DNA of 64,000 nt from Brevibacillus sp. SYP-B805 (lineage in GTDB: Bacteria > Bacillota > Bacilli > Brevibacillales > Brevibacillaceae), in NCBI RefSeq assembly GCF_011059135.1, contig NZ_JAALGD010000005.1, positions 77,629 through 141,628 on the forward strand, in the 5' to 3' direction. Below the pieces are notes generated by a model. It did not search any database. It worked only from the letters and a program-made list of their open reading frames with translations, and had not been told where the DNA came from. Every line of letters starts with the position of its first letter. The first letter of the stretch is position 1. The position numbers and the translations under genes were made by a program. Below are positions 46,290 to 55,057 of this stretch, one piece after another.

Positions 46290-47492
46290 TTGATCAACGC
46301 GCTGAAAAAGCAGGTTTTGTACATCAAGTTCTTTTATTTTCTCATTTTCTTCGGTCCCGGCTTCCTCTTTCCGCTGCTTAGCGTATATCTGCATGACGGA
46401 GTAGGCTTGACTTCCGCGCAAATCGGCACCGTCATGTCCATCGGCCCCATTGTGTCGGTTCTTTTCCAGCCTGTTTGGGGAATCGTGGCGGATCGAACCC
46501 AGAATCCGAGATTGGTGCTGACATTGGCCCTTGTGGGATCTGCCGCTGCGGGAATGTTCTATTCGTTCGGAGACACTTTTGGGCGGATGATGATCGCGAC
46601 CGTGATGATGTTTATTCCTTTGTGCGCGTTAACGCCGATCAGCGACAGCGTAACCGTCAGTTTTGCCAATGCGAACAAGCTGAATTACGGCAGTTTCCGC
46701 CTGTGGGGGGCGGCCGCTTATGCCTGCGCATCCTTCCTAGCTGGAAAAATGGCGGAAAAGTACGGATTTTCCGTCATCTTCTACGCTTACACGGTCAGCC
46801 TCCTGCTTGCCGCGCTGCTGTCGCTCTCTCTTCCGAATGACCGGCAGACGGAACAAATCAAGCTGAAAACAGGGTTGAGCGGCCTGTTTCGGGATTCCAA
46901 GTTCGTGCTGTTTTTGGCCGCCACATTTTTGACGTTCGGTCCGATGGATGCCAACAATACATACCTGGGGTTATTTCTGCAGCATATCGGGGGAACGGTT
47001 GCCGGAGTTGGGCTTGCCTGGTTCTTGATCGCGATGGCGGAAGTCCCGTTCATGAAATTCGCCGGCGTCTTGACCGGAAAATACGGAACCTTGCCGATTG
47101 CCGCTGTCGCCATGATCATCTCCGGTTTGAGGTACATCCTGTACGCTTTTTCTCCCCCGATTGAAATCGTTTATGCAAGCACCATCGCGCAAGGATTCTC
47201 TTTTGGTTTGTTTGTTACCGCCAGCCTGCAATATGTGCAGGAGATTGCTCCGAAAGAAATGAGGCACACGGCTGTGGCCGTCTTTTCTGCCGTCGCCTAC
47301 GGGATCGGCAACTGGTTCTTTACGCTGCTGGGGGGAATTGTGCTTGATTCGTTCAGCATATTTGCCATGTACCTATTCTTCGGGATCGTGACGGGTGCAG
47401 GGCTGATTTTGTTTTTCGCCATCCATCGATTTGAAAAGATGACAACACGAAAGAAAAGGGAAGGCGCAACAGAAGGGATACCCCGCATGTGA
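46290..47492 (+). CDS. MFS transporter (LacY/nucleoside-symporter-like)
   Basis: A 400-residue major facilitator protein with 12 helices, of the MFS_1-like group that includes PPP-family and nucleoside transporters. The inter-helix motif GIVADRTQNPRLVL lies near residue 64, and RLWGAAAYACASFLAG near 140 is typical of this group. The substrate is not predictable. Translation begins at TTG, 6 bases after GGGGGGA. The end is followed by a weak AAGGG/CCCTT hairpin and T-rich stretch (47503-47530). Confidence 0.82.
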   Translation: MINALKKQVLYIKFFYFLIFFGPGFLFPLLSVYLHDGVGLTSAQIGTVMSIGPIVSVLFQPVWGIVADRTQNPRLVLTLALVGSAAAGMFYSFGDTFGRMMIATVMMFIPLCALTPISDSVTVSFANANKLNYGSFRLWGAAAYACASFLAGKMAEKYGFSVIFYAYTVSLLLAALLSLSLPNDRQTEQIKLKTGLSGLFRDSKFVLFLAATFLTFGPMDANNTYLGLFLQHIGGTVAGVGLAWFLIAMAEVPFMKFAGVLTGKYGTLPIAAVAMIISGLRYILYAFSPPIEIVYASTIAQGFSFGLFVTASLQYVQEIAPKEMRHTAVAVFSAVAYGIGNWFFTLLGGIVLDSFSIFAMYLFFGIVTGAGLILFFAIHRFEKMTTRKKREGATEGIPRM

Positions 47493-47612
47493 TGTTTTCG
47501 ACAAGGGGACATCCCTTTTCATTTTTTTCCTTTACCGGATGCTTCCTTTCCACTTTTCTTCTCCTTATGGTATGCTGGTGGACGTGGAAAAGAGAGCGGA
47601 GGGGTGGAACAC

Positions 47613-48701
47613 ATGTACCAACTGGTAAGAAGCTTCCTGTTCGGGATGGATCCGGAGGTGGCTCACGAACGGACCATCGAATTGTTGAAGCGGGTGGACA
47701 ACACGCCCGGGGGGAAAACCCTGCTGCGATCCATCTACGGATTCCGGGACGAGCGGCTGGAGACGACGCTGTGGGGCATCCGCTTCCCCAATCCGGTCGG
47801 GCTGGCCGCCGGGTTTGACAAGAATGCGGAGGTGTTTCACGCCTTGGCCGCGCTCGGCTTCGGGTTCGTGGAGGTGGGGACGATCACCCCGCTGGCACAG
47901 CCCGGCAACGAGAAGCCGCGTTTGTTCCGGCTGCCCCAGCACCTGGCGATCATCAACCGGATGGGGTTCAACAATCACGGGGCATACGCCGCATCGCAAA
48001 ACCTGATCGATTACCGGTATGCCGAGATTCCGATCGGCATCAACATCGGCAAAAACAAGACCACGCCGAACGATGAGGCGGCGGGCGATTATGTGAAATG
48101 CATGAATACGCTGTATCCCTACGGCCATTATGTGGTCATCAATATCAGTTCCCCCAACACCCCAAACCTGCGCGACCTGCAGGAGACGGAGAGTCTGCGC
48201 GAGCTGCTGAAGGCGGTGAAGGGCAAGGCGAAAGAGCTGGAGCTGCGCGGCGTGGAGGCCAAACCGATCCTGCTGAAGGTGGCTCCCGACATGGCGGACG
48301 AGCAGATGCGCGATGTGGTACAAGCCGCCGTGGAGGAAGGGGTTTCCGGGATCATCGCCACCAATACCACTCTGTCGCGGGAAGCGGTAGAAGGAGACCC
48401 GCTGGCGGCGGAGGCGGGCGGGCTCAGCGGCAAACCGCTGGTGGAACGATCCACCGCCTGGGTACGGGAGATCTATCAGGAAGTGGGAGACAAGGTGCCC
48501 ATCATCGGCGTAGGGGGCATCTTCAGCGGCGAGGATGCGTACCGCAAAATTCGGGCGGGAGCCAGCCTGGTTCAGGTCTATACCGGCCTGGTTTACCAGG
48601 GACCGGGGATCGCCCGCCAAATCAACAAGCAGCTGCTCCGCTTGCTGGAGCGCGACGGTTTCACCCACATCAAGCAGGCGGTAGGGGTGGACGCGCGCTG
48701 A
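47613..48701 (+). CDS. pyrD: Dihydroorotate dehydrogenase, quinone-dependent (class 2)
   Basis: A 362-residue membrane-associated flavoenzyme that oxidises dihydroorotate to orotate in pyrimidine synthesis, passing electrons to the quinone pool. The N-terminal helical extension of about 45 residues (MYQLVRSFLFGMDPEVAHERTIELLKR) is the quinone-binding part specific to class 2. FMN-site motifs include NPVGLAAGFDKNAE, NRMGFNNHG and VGVGGIFSGEDAY-like IIGVGGIFSGEDAYRKI. The catalytic base is a Ser in NISSPNTPNLR (Ser179), as in class 2; class 1 enzymes use Cys. It stands alone here, outside a pyr operon. ATG 47613 follows GGAGGGG. Confidence 0.93.
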   Translation: MYQLVRSFLFGMDPEVAHERTIELLKRVDNTPGGKTLLRSIYGFRDERLETTLWGIRFPNPVGLAAGFDKNAEVFHALAALGFGFVEVGTITPLAQPGNEKPRLFRLPQHLAIINRMGFNNHGAYAASQNLIDYRYAEIPIGINIGKNKTTPNDEAAGDYVKCMNTLYPYGHYVVINISSPNTPNLRDLQETESLRELLKAVKGKAKELELRGVEAKPILLKVAPDMADEQMRDVVQAAVEEGVSGIIATNTTLSREAVEGDPLAAEAGGLSGKPLVERSTAWVREIYQEVGDKVPIIGVGGIFSGEDAYRKIRAGASLVQVYTGLVYQGPGIARQINKQLLRLLERDGFTHIKQAVGVDAR

Positions 48702-48726
48702 TCGTTCTTTTTTTTGCACAACAAAG

Positions 48727-48761
48727 AACCGGCTGCACCGTGTCATCGGGTGCAGCCGGTT
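48727..48761. terminator. Convergent terminator between pyrD and the TIM-barrel gene
   Basis: AACCGGCTGCACC (48727-48739) pairs perfectly with GGTGCAGCCGGTT (48749-48761). T-tracts are weak on both sides, but position between convergent genes fits termination. Confidence 0.7.
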
Positions 48762-48805
48762 TGTAACGTGAATCGGGTGCTCCCCGATTCTTTTCATCCA
48801 GAAAT

Positions 48806-49840
48806 TCAGGTGGAATGCTTCGCGTAGTATTCAGCCAAGGCGGAAAAAGATTTCTTCGGCTCCCACGGCAAATCGTGATAGGTTGTCCCATTTCGATCGG
48901 TATAGGTTTTGACCACACTGTAACTGGCCATATCCAGATCATATAAGGCATTTTCGTTATACGGATAGTTCGGCATGACAAACGTAAATACAAATGCTCC
49001 ATCTACGTTTTCTTCGTGAAAAATCTCCAACAGTTCAATCAGATAATGGGCCTGCACGCTTTCATCCCGGATGAAAGCGCCTTTCAGCTGTTTGGGCGTT
49101 TTGCTCCAATCCACAATGGCCCAACCGTATCCTCCCTTATCTTCAGCCCCTTGGTAGGTGCAGCAGCCGAACTCCGTGATGACCACCGGTTTCCCGTGTT
49201 TCAAGTAATCTCTTAACTTTTCGCGGTAAGTGTATTTATTCATCGCTTCGCGGTAATAATCAACAGAGACGAAATCAAACGGCTCCCATTTCACATTTTC
49301 CCACGGACCGGATGCATACGTGAGCCGGCCATGAAAATGTTCTCTGATCACCGTTACAGCATTAGACAAGAAGGCATTTAGACGTTTGTTGAAAGAGCCT
49401 CTTCGAATCGTGCTTTTCAGCAAGCGCCAGGGTTTCATGAAAGTGCCGATTCGGTCAAATGCCGTCTCTCCATCAACGAGCCCCTTCATAAAAAACGTAA
49501 GCTCACATCCGGCGACAAACACAACATCCGGCGACTGCATCCGTAATTTTTCGGCTGCCTTGGCACATTCCCCAAAATAAATCAGCGTTTCCTGTTCGTC
49601 AGCGTCAACATAAGCCGGGGAAAACCAGACTTCCACCCCCTGTTGAATCGCAAATTCAGATGCCATCACAAGCCTTGAAATCTCCTGACCGGAAATCCTT
49701 ACGGCATTACAGTGCAAATCATTTTTGATGATTTCCATTTCGCGTTTCACGATGGCAGGATCGAATATGTCGCGGGATGATGAATCTTTCCCCCTGGTAA
49801 ACGTGCCTACGTCGTAATTGATGCCCCTGCGCTTGATCAT
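48806..49840 (-). CDS. TIM-barrel glycosidase-like protein (homologues labelled abortive infection protein)
   Basis: A 344-residue cytoplasmic protein starting MIKRRGINYDVGTFTRG. The pattern of strands ending in VRISG, VWFSPAY, VVFVAGCELTFF, FDFVSVDYY and KPVVITEFGCCTY matches a clan GH-A glycosidase barrel; Glu in AGCELTFF and Glu in ITEFG would be acid/base and nucleophile. From memory, database relatives in Bacillus and actinobacteria carry the label abortive infection protein, on weak grounds. ATG 49840 gives the conserved N-terminus, though its AAAGGAG is 15 bases away; ATG 49879 or 49855 would add 5-13 residues. Confidence 0.65.
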   Translation of the reverse strand: MIKRRGINYDVGTFTRGKDSSSRDIFDPAIVKREMEIIKNDLHCNAVRISGQEISRLVMASEFAIQQGVEVWFSPAYVDADEQETLIYFGECAKAAEKLRMQSPDVVFVAGCELTFFMKGLVDGETAFDRIGTFMKPWRLLKSTIRRGSFNKRLNAFLSNAVTVIREHFHGRLTYASGPWENVKWEPFDFVSVDYYREAMNKYTYREKLRDYLKHGKPVVITEFGCCTYQGAEDKGGYGWAIVDWSKTPKQLKGAFIRDESVQAHYLIELLEIFHEENVDGAFVFTFVMPNYPYNENALYDLDMASYSVVKTYTDRNGTTYHDLPWEPKKSFSALAEYYAKHST

Positions 49841-49954
49841 TTGATTGCAGCCCATCTCCTTTGCGTTTTCTGTAATCATTTATATTCATGTAAAGAAACT
49901 CCTGCCAGCATAGTGTGCGAACAGGAGCAAGCTTGTATGCCCTGTACCAATGCA

Positions 49955-49982
49955 AAAGCCCTCCTCAACCGAGAAGGGCTTT
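49955..49982 (-). terminator. Terminator after glnA
   Basis: On the minus strand AAAGCCCTTCTC pairs with GAGGAGGGCTTT with one mismatch and a small loop, then TTTTGC. Confidence 0.65.
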
Positions 49983-50020
49983 GCTATTGGGGCGATTTTG
50001 AGGAAATTTTGAACGAAATC

Positions 50021-51439
50021 TTACAGATCGTAGTAAAGTTCGAACTCTTTCGGATTGACGGTGCGTTCCACTTGCTGGATTTCCGCGCGCTTGAGGGAGA
50101 CCCAGTTGTCGATCACGTCTTTGGTGAAGACGCCGCCTTCGAGCAGGAAGTCATGATCGGCTTCGAGCGCATCCAGGGCTTCGCTGAGGGAGCCCGGAGC
50201 GCTGCGGATTTCGTGCTTCTCCGCGTCGCTCAGTTCGTAGATGTTCTTGTCGATCGGACCATAGCCCAGTTCACGCGGGTCGAGTTTGCGCTTGATGCCG
50301 TCCAGACCAGCCATCAGCATGGCCGCGAAGGCGAGGTACGGGTTGGCAGTGGAGTCCGGCGTGCGGAACTCGATCCGGGCTGCTTTCGGTGTCACGGCAG
50401 CGACCGGGATACGGATGGCAGCGGAACGGTTTCCTTTGGAGAAGACCAGGTTAACAGGAGCCTCGTAGCCGGGAACCAGCCGCTTGAACGAGTTGGTGCT
50501 CGGGTTGGTCAGCGCGATCAGGGCCGGAGCGTGATGCAGGATGCCGCCGATGTAGTAGAGGGCGGTATCGCTCAGGTTGGCGTAGCCACCTTTTTCGTAG
50601 AAGAGCGGAATATCGCCGTTGAACAAGCTTTGATGCACGTGCATGCCGCTGCCGTTGTCACCCACGATCGGTTTCGGCATGAAGGTGGCGGTTTTGCCGT
50701 ATTTGGCGGCTACGTTGCGCACGATGTACTTGAAGAGAAGCAGATTGTCTGCAGTACGGGTCAAGGTGTCAAAACGGAAGTTGATTTCCCCTTGGCCGGC
50801 GGTAGCCACTTCATGGTGGTGGCGTTCGATTTTCAGACCCGCCTTGGTCATCAGGGTACACATTTCATTGCGGATGTCCGCCTGCGTATCGGTCGGCTGT
50901 ACCGGGAAGTAACCGCCCTTGTTGCGCACTTTGTAGCCTAGGTTTTGCCCTTCTGCGCCGGTGTTCCAGAACGCTTCCTCGGAATCGATGTGGAAGAAGG
51001 AACCGGACGGACCGGAGGCATAACGAACATTGTCGAAGATGAAAAATTCGGATTCCGGCCCGAAGTAAGCGGCGGTAGCCAGCCCGGTCGAACGGAGATA
51101 TTCTTCCGCCTTGATGGCGATGCTGCGCGGGTCACGCTCATAGCGGTTGCCTTCCGGATCGTGGATGTTGCAGACGATGTTCAGAGTCGGCGCTTCCACG
51201 AACGGATCGATGAACGCGGTCGCCGGATCCGGCATCATCACCATATCGCTCTCTTCGATGCCTTTGTAGCCGGTCAAGCTGGAACCGTCAAAGGCAACGC
51301 CGTTGACAAACGTCTCCTCGTCGACAGCATACGCGGGAATCGTCACATGATGCTGGCGGCCCAGGACGTCGACGATGCGGAAATCCACATATTCGATTTT
51401 TTCTTCTCTAATGATGTCCAAAACTTTTTTTACATCCAT
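50021..51439 (-). CDS. glnA: Glutamine synthetase, type I-beta-like
   Basis: A 472-residue glutamine synthetase that makes glutamine from glutamate, ammonia and ATP. Signatures are FDGSSLTGYKGIEESDM near residue 50, GPESEFFIFD, the ATP-site GDNGSGMHVHQSLF, and KRLVPGYEAPVNLVFS. Length and the C-terminal segment GPIDKNIYELSD, with Tyr401 at the place of the adenylylated Tyr397 of E. coli, mark it as type I-beta, unlike the shorter I-alpha enzyme (about 444) usual in Bacillus. No glnR is beside it. Start ATG follows GAGGTGGAGAAA. A consensus promoter and a GlnR/TnrA box lie upstream. Confidence 0.93.
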   Translation of the reverse strand: MDVKKVLDIIREEKIEYVDFRIVDVLGRQHHVTIPAYAVDEETFVNGVAFDGSSLTGYKGIEESDMVMMPDPATAFIDPFVEAPTLNIVCNIHDPEGNRYERDPRSIAIKAEEYLRSTGLATAAYFGPESEFFIFDNVRYASGPSGSFFHIDSEEAFWNTGAEGQNLGYKVRNKGGYFPVQPTDTQADIRNEMCTLMTKAGLKIERHHHEVATAGQGEINFRFDTLTRTADNLLLFKYIVRNVAAKYGKTATFMPKPIVGDNGSGMHVHQSLFNGDIPLFYEKGGYANLSDTALYYIGGILHHAPALIALTNPSTNSFKRLVPGYEAPVNLVFSKGNRSAAIRIPVAAVTPKAARIEFRTPDSTANPYLAFAAMLMAGLDGIKRKLDPRELGYGPIDKNIYELSDAEKHEIRSAPGSLSEALDALEADHDFLLEGGVFTKDVIDNWVSLKRAEIQQVERTVNPKEFELYYDL

Positions 51440-51514
51440 TTTCTCCACCTCTTCACGAATGTTTGCGATATAATAACGAAAAATGTTCGTATTTAACCGT
51501 TTCTTATAATTAGG

Positions 51515-51543
51515 ATTATAGGTTCTCCCCAATCGTATGTCAA
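51515..51543 (-). promoter_or_regulatory. Consensus sigma-A promoter of glnA
   Basis: On the minus strand a perfect TTGACA (51538-51543), a 17-base spacer and a perfect TATAAT (51515-51520), about 75 bases before the glnA start. Confidence 0.9.
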
Positions 51544-51562
51544 TATGTTTTCTGACGTATTG

Positions 51563-51579
51563 TGTAAGAATTTCTTACA
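51563..51579. promoter_or_regulatory. GlnR/TnrA box between glnA and panE
   Basis: TGTAAGAATTTCTTACA matches TGTNA-N7-TNACA exactly and is fully palindromic. Its centre is about 63 bases upstream of the predicted glnA transcription start and about 55 upstream of the panE start point. Nitrogen control of both genes is therefore likely; activation or repression cannot be told. Confidence 0.75.
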
Positions 51580-51591
51580 TATTGATGGAAC

Positions 51592-51620
51592 TTACCAAAA
51601 GGCTTCTTCTTCGGTACAAT
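51592..51620 (+). promoter_or_regulatory. Promoter of panE
   Basis: TTACCA (51592-51597), a 17-base spacer and TACAAT (51615-51620), 51 bases before the panE ATG. Confidence 0.55.
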
Positions 51621-51671
51621 GGAAGCAGCATGTATCCGTAATTCGACAGGCTGTCAAAGGGGGCAGGAAAC

Positions 51672-52598
51672 ATGAAGGTGTTGGTGCTGGGAGCAGGTGC
51701 GGTTGGCGGTTATTTTGGCGGCAGATTGGCCGAGCGGGGCGTGGATGTCACCTTCCTGGTGCGGGAAAGGCGGCGGCAGCAGCTGGCCGAGCGGGGACTT
51801 GTCGTACATAGCGTGAACGGAGACTTTCGCATTCAGCCGCAGGTGATTGTGGCGGGAGAAGGGGTGCAGCCCTATGACGTGATTCTGCTTTCCACGAAAG
51901 CGTATCACCTAGCTGACGCCATCTCCCCCATCGCGAATTATGTCGGTGAACAGACGGTGATCATTCCGCTCTTGAACGGGATCTCCCATATCGGGCTGCT
52001 GCAGGAAACATTCGGGGCGGAACGGGTGCTGGGCGGGCTCTGTTTCATCGAAACGACCCTGAATGAAGCGGGCGATGTGGTCCAGACCAGCCAGGTGCAC
52101 GATCTTGTCTACGGGGAATGGGCAGGCGGCCGCACCCCTCGTGTGGAAGCGCTGGAGAAGCTGTTTGCGGGAGCGGCTGCCGGGTTTCGTCTGAGCGAAA
52201 ACATCCAGCAGGAGATGTGGCATAAATATCTGTTCATCACCACGCTGTCGGGCATGACGACCTTGATGAACGCGGCGGTCGGTCCCATCCGGGAGGCGGC
52301 CTGCGGGCCCGAGCTGACCCGGCAGCTTGCGGACGAAGTCGCCCAGGTGATGCGGGCGGCAGGCGCTCCCATTGCGGATGATATCGTGGACAAACAGATG
52401 CAGCTCTTTGCCAAACAAGGATATGGGATGAAATCATCCATGCTGCGCGATATGGAGAAGGGGCTGCCGGTGGAGGGAGAGCATCTGCAGGGCTACCTGT
52501 TGAAGCTGGCGGATGCCCATGGCGTGGATACGCCGCTCCTGCGCATTGTGTACACCAATCTGAAAGTATATGAAATCAAGCGGACGGAGCAGCAGTAG
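51672..52598 (+). CDS. panE: 2-dehydropantoate 2-reductase (ketopantoate reductase family)
   Basis: A 308-residue ketopantoate reductase family enzyme that uses NADPH to make pantoate for coenzyme A synthesis. The cofactor loop GAGAVGGYFGGRL is at residues 7-19, the catalytic Lys in LLSTKAYHL and MWHKYLFIT, and the acid/substrate residues in LRDMEKGLPVEGEHLQGYLL near 260. Paralogues with other 2-oxo acid substrates are common, so the exact role is uncertain. It precedes ispH by 31 bases, probably as one operon under the GlnR/TnrA-box promoter. Confidence 0.85.
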   Translation: MKVLVLGAGAVGGYFGGRLAERGVDVTFLVRERRRQQLAERGLVVHSVNGDFRIQPQVIVAGEGVQPYDVILLSTKAYHLADAISPIANYVGEQTVIIPLLNGISHIGLLQETFGAERVLGGLCFIETTLNEAGDVVQTSQVHDLVYGEWAGGRTPRVEALEKLFAGAAAGFRLSENIQQEMWHKYLFITTLSGMTTLMNAAVGPIREAACGPELTRQLADEVAQVMRAAGAPIADDIVDKQMQLFAKQGYGMKSSMLRDMEKGLPVEGEHLQGYLLKLADAHGVDTPLLRIVYTNLKVYEIKRTEQQ

Positions 52599-52629
52599 GG
52601 TATAATAGGATGGAGAAGGAGGGGTGTCT

Positions 52630-53565
52630 GTGGAAGTCATCAAAATCTCCCCCCGCGGCTACTGCTACGGCGTCGTGGATGCGATGGTCCTGGCGCTGAA
52701 AACGGCTCAAAATTTTGAACTGCCGCGTCCGATCTACATCTTGGGCATGATCGTTCACAATTCCCATGTGGTGGAAGCTTTCGAGCGGGAAGGCATCATC
52801 ACGCTGGACGGCGAAGACCGCCTTTCCCTGCTTGACCGGATTGAGAAAGGCACCGTGATCTTTACCGCGCACGGCGTATCTCCGGAGGTGCGCAGGAAGG
52901 CCCGGGAGAAAGGGCTGACGGTGGTCGATGCCACATGTCCCGATGTCACCAAGACGCATGAGCTCATCCGGGAAAAAGTGGCGGACGGTTATCATGTGAT
53001 CTATATCGGCAAAAAAGGGCATCCAGAGCCGGAGGGGGCGGTGGGAATCGCTCCCGACAAGGTGCACCTTGTCCAGACGCTGGCGGAAGTGGAGGCGTTG
53101 GATCTTCCGAGCGACAGAGTAATCGTCACCAACCAGACGACGATGAGCCAGTGGGATGTCAAGCATCTGATGGATGCCATCATCCAGCGGTACCCGCATG
53201 TGGAAGTGCACAATGAGATCTGCCTGGCCACCCAGGTGCGGCAGGAAGCCGTGGCGGCACAGGCGGGAGAAGCGGATCTCTGCATCGTGGTGGGGGACCC
53301 GCGCAGCAACAACTCCAATAGGCTGGCCCAGGTGGCCGAAGAGATTGCCGGGGTGCCGGCTTACCGGATTGCGGATCTCTCCGAACTGGATATCGCCTGG
53401 TTGAAAGGCAAGAAGAAGGTAGCCGTCACGTCGGGGGCCTCCACTCCCACGCCGCTGACCAAAGAGGTGATCCACTTCCTGGAGCAGTTCGACGAGTCCA
53501 GGCCGGAGACATGGGAGAAGCGGCGAACGGTCAACATGGCGAAAATTCTTCCTGCCGTCAAGTAA
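52630..53565 (+). CDS. ispH: 4-hydroxy-3-methylbut-2-enyl diphosphate reductase
   Basis: A 311-residue 4Fe-4S enzyme, the last step of the MEP isoprenoid pathway, giving IPP and DMAPP. The three cluster cysteines are Cys12 (RGYCYGV), Cys103 ([10 protein letters not shown]) and Cys198 (NEICLATQ). The substrate residues are in [27 protein letters not shown] and [13 protein letters not shown], with [11 protein letters not shown] near the end. GTG 52630 is 7 bases after AAGGAGG; GTG 52624 is too close. A TATAAT-like sequence just upstream lacks a -35. Confidence 0.93.
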   Translation: MEVIKISPRGYCYGVVDAMVLALKTAQNFELPRPIYILGMIVHNSHVVEAFEREGIITLDGEDRLSLLDRIEKGTVIFTAHGVSPEVRRKAREKGLTVVDATCPDVTKTHELIREKVADGYHVIYIGKKGHPEPEGAVGIAPDKVHLVQTLAEVEALDLPSDRVIVTNQTTMSQWDVKHLMDAIIQRYPHVEVHNEICLATQVRQEAVAAQAGEADLCIVVGDPRSNNSNRLAQVAEEIAGVPAYRIADLSELDIAWLKGKKKVAVTSGASTPTPLTKEVIHFLEQFDESRPETWEKRRTVNMAKILPAVK

Positions 53566-53568
53566 GCG

Positions 53569-53597
53569 AAACGGGCACATCCGGTGCCCGTTTTCCT
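53569..53597 (+). terminator. Intrinsic terminator after ispH
   Basis: AAACGGGCAC (53569-53578) pairs perfectly with GTGCCCGTTT (53584-53593), then TTCC. Confidence 0.85.
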
Positions 53598-53626
53598 TTA
53601 TCCGGCAAATCTCCCTGCCGAAAGCG

Positions 53627-54031
53627 CTAGCGGATGGTAAGCGTTCCGCGATAGTCGGCCCCGGCAGGGTTAAATAGGTCGGAATGGATAAGGTAGGTGC
53701 CTTTTAGCGCGTGCGCGAGGGGAAGCGTGACCGATTCGCCCGGTTTCAGGACGGGGATGCGGAGAGCAAGCTTGTCGATCACCAGATGGTGGGGGCGGGC
53801 ATCGGTATTGACGATCACCAGCGCGGCGGTTTCCCCCTCGCTGCAGAGGAGAGCGTGCGGTGCGTAACCGGCAGGCGTGATCCGGAGGGTTTGCACGCGC
53901 TCCCGCTCCGGTGCCGCGGTGGATGACGGGTCGGCGGAGCGCATGCCGTGCAGGGCGAGCAGCAAAAAAATCAGCACGAAAGCAATCAGGGGATGACGAA
54001 ACTGTAAGAGGGTGGTGGTACGCGTGTTCAC
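53627..54031 (-). CDS. Membrane-anchored cupredoxin-like protein
   Basis: A 134-residue protein with one N-terminal helix (HPLIAFVLIFLLLALHG) that acts as signal or anchor, followed by a beta-sandwich of the cupredoxin_1 kind (VQTLRITPAGYAPHALLCSEGETAALVIVNTDARPHHLVIDKLALRIPVLKPGESVTLPL..GTYLIHSDLFNPAGADYRGTLTI). Possible copper ligands are His, Cys and the HH pair, but the usual C-terminal C-x-x-H-M set is absent, so it may be a non-redox copper binder. The start is GTG, with AAGGAG 13 bases away, so the exact start is uncertain. Confidence 0.7.
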   Translation of the reverse strand: MNTRTTTLLQFRHPLIAFVLIFLLLALHGMRSADPSSTAAPERERVQTLRITPAGYAPHALLCSEGETAALVIVNTDARPHHLVIDKLALRIPVLKPGESVTLPLAHALKGTYLIHSDLFNPAGADYRGTLTIR

Positions 54032-54136
54032 GATGGATGTCAGCTCCTTCCTGTCATGTCAGGTAGGTATAGCCTGTCCATTTCATGGCGGACCAAAACC
54101 ACCGCCACAAGCAAAATGAAAAAGAGGGTGAAAAGG

Positions 54137-55039
54137 ATGGAACGCGAAAAACTGCAGGAGGATCTGGAGTTTTCCAGAATGGTGTATGGGATGTGGAGGC
54201 TTGCCGAGTGGAACATGACGACGAAGGAGATCATCGCACGGATCGAAGGCTGTCTGGAGCTTGGCATCACCACGTTTGACCATGCCGACATCTACGGGAA
54301 CTATACCTGCGAGGAACGATTCGGAGAGGCGCTGGCCCAACAGCCTGCACTCAGGGAACGGATGGAGATCGTGACGAAATGCGGCATCAGGCTGGTTTCC
54401 CCCCATCGCCCCGCAAACAGAATCAAGCACTATGACACGAGCAAGGAGCATATCATTCAATCGGTGAACCAATCCCTGAAGAACTTCCGTACGGATACCA
54501 TCGACCTGCTGCTCATCCATCGGCCTGATCCGCTGATGAACCCGGAGGAAGTGGCCGAAGCATTTGCAGAGCTGAAAAAAGAGGGAAAAGTCAGGCATTT
54601 TGGCGTGTCCAACTTTTTGCCGTCCCAGTTTGATATGCTGCAGTCCTATCTGGATGTTCCCCTGGTGACCAACCAGGTGGAGGTATCGGTTGCGCACCTT
54701 AACCAGTTTGACAATGGCACCATCGACCACTGCCTGCGGAACCGGATAAAGCCCATGGTCTGGTCGCCAGTCGCGGGGGGCCGTCTTTTCTCTTCCGATG
54801 AAGAGCGGTATATACGCTTGCGCGGCACATTGTCTGCGATTGCGAAAGAAGTGAACGCGGCCTCCATAGATCAGGTGATGTACGCGTGGATTTTGCAGCA
54901 TCCCGCCACCATGCTGCCTATCATCGGGTCGGGCAATTTCGAGCGGGTAACGTCTGCGGTACAGGCGCTGGAGATCAAGCTGACGCGTCAGCATTGGTTT
55001 GAGATTTGGCGGAGTTCGTTGGGCAGAGATGTGGACTGA
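54137..55039 (+). CDS. Aldo/keto reductase (YdhF-like)
   Basis: A 300-residue NADPH-dependent aldo/keto reductase. The catalytic tetrad is visible as Asp and Tyr in FDHADIYGNY, Lys in VTKCGI and His in LLLIHRPDPL; the cofactor site includes GVSNFLPSQF and LPIIGSGNFERV. It most resembles the E. coli YdhF group. ATG 54137 after AGAGGG gives the family N-terminus; in-frame ATGs upstream lack a ribosome site. Substrate unknown. It is convergent with the GAF-PucR regulator gene. Confidence 0.87.
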   Translation: MEREKLQEDLEFSRMVYGMWRLAEWNMTTKEIIARIEGCLELGITTFDHADIYGNYTCEERFGEALAQQPALRERMEIVTKCGIRLVSPHRPANRIKHYDTSKEHIIQSVNQSLKNFRTDTIDLLLIHRPDPLMNPEEVAEAFAELKKEGKVRHFGVSNFLPSQFDMLQSYLDVPLVTNQVEVSVAHLNQFDNGTIDHCLRNRIKPMVWSPVAGGRLFSSDEERYIRLRGTLSAIAKEVNAASIDQVMYAWILQHPATMLPIIGSGNFERVTSAVQALEIKLTRQHWFEIWRSSLGRDVD

Positions 55040-55057
55040 CGAAAAGAAATGCTCCTG

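Noticed and set aside
49719-49955. Small minus-strand frame upstream of the TIM-barrel gene
   Set aside because: Beyond a short MNINDYRKRKG start it reads as a shifted copy of the main gene and crosses the glnA terminator stem; no support as a gene.
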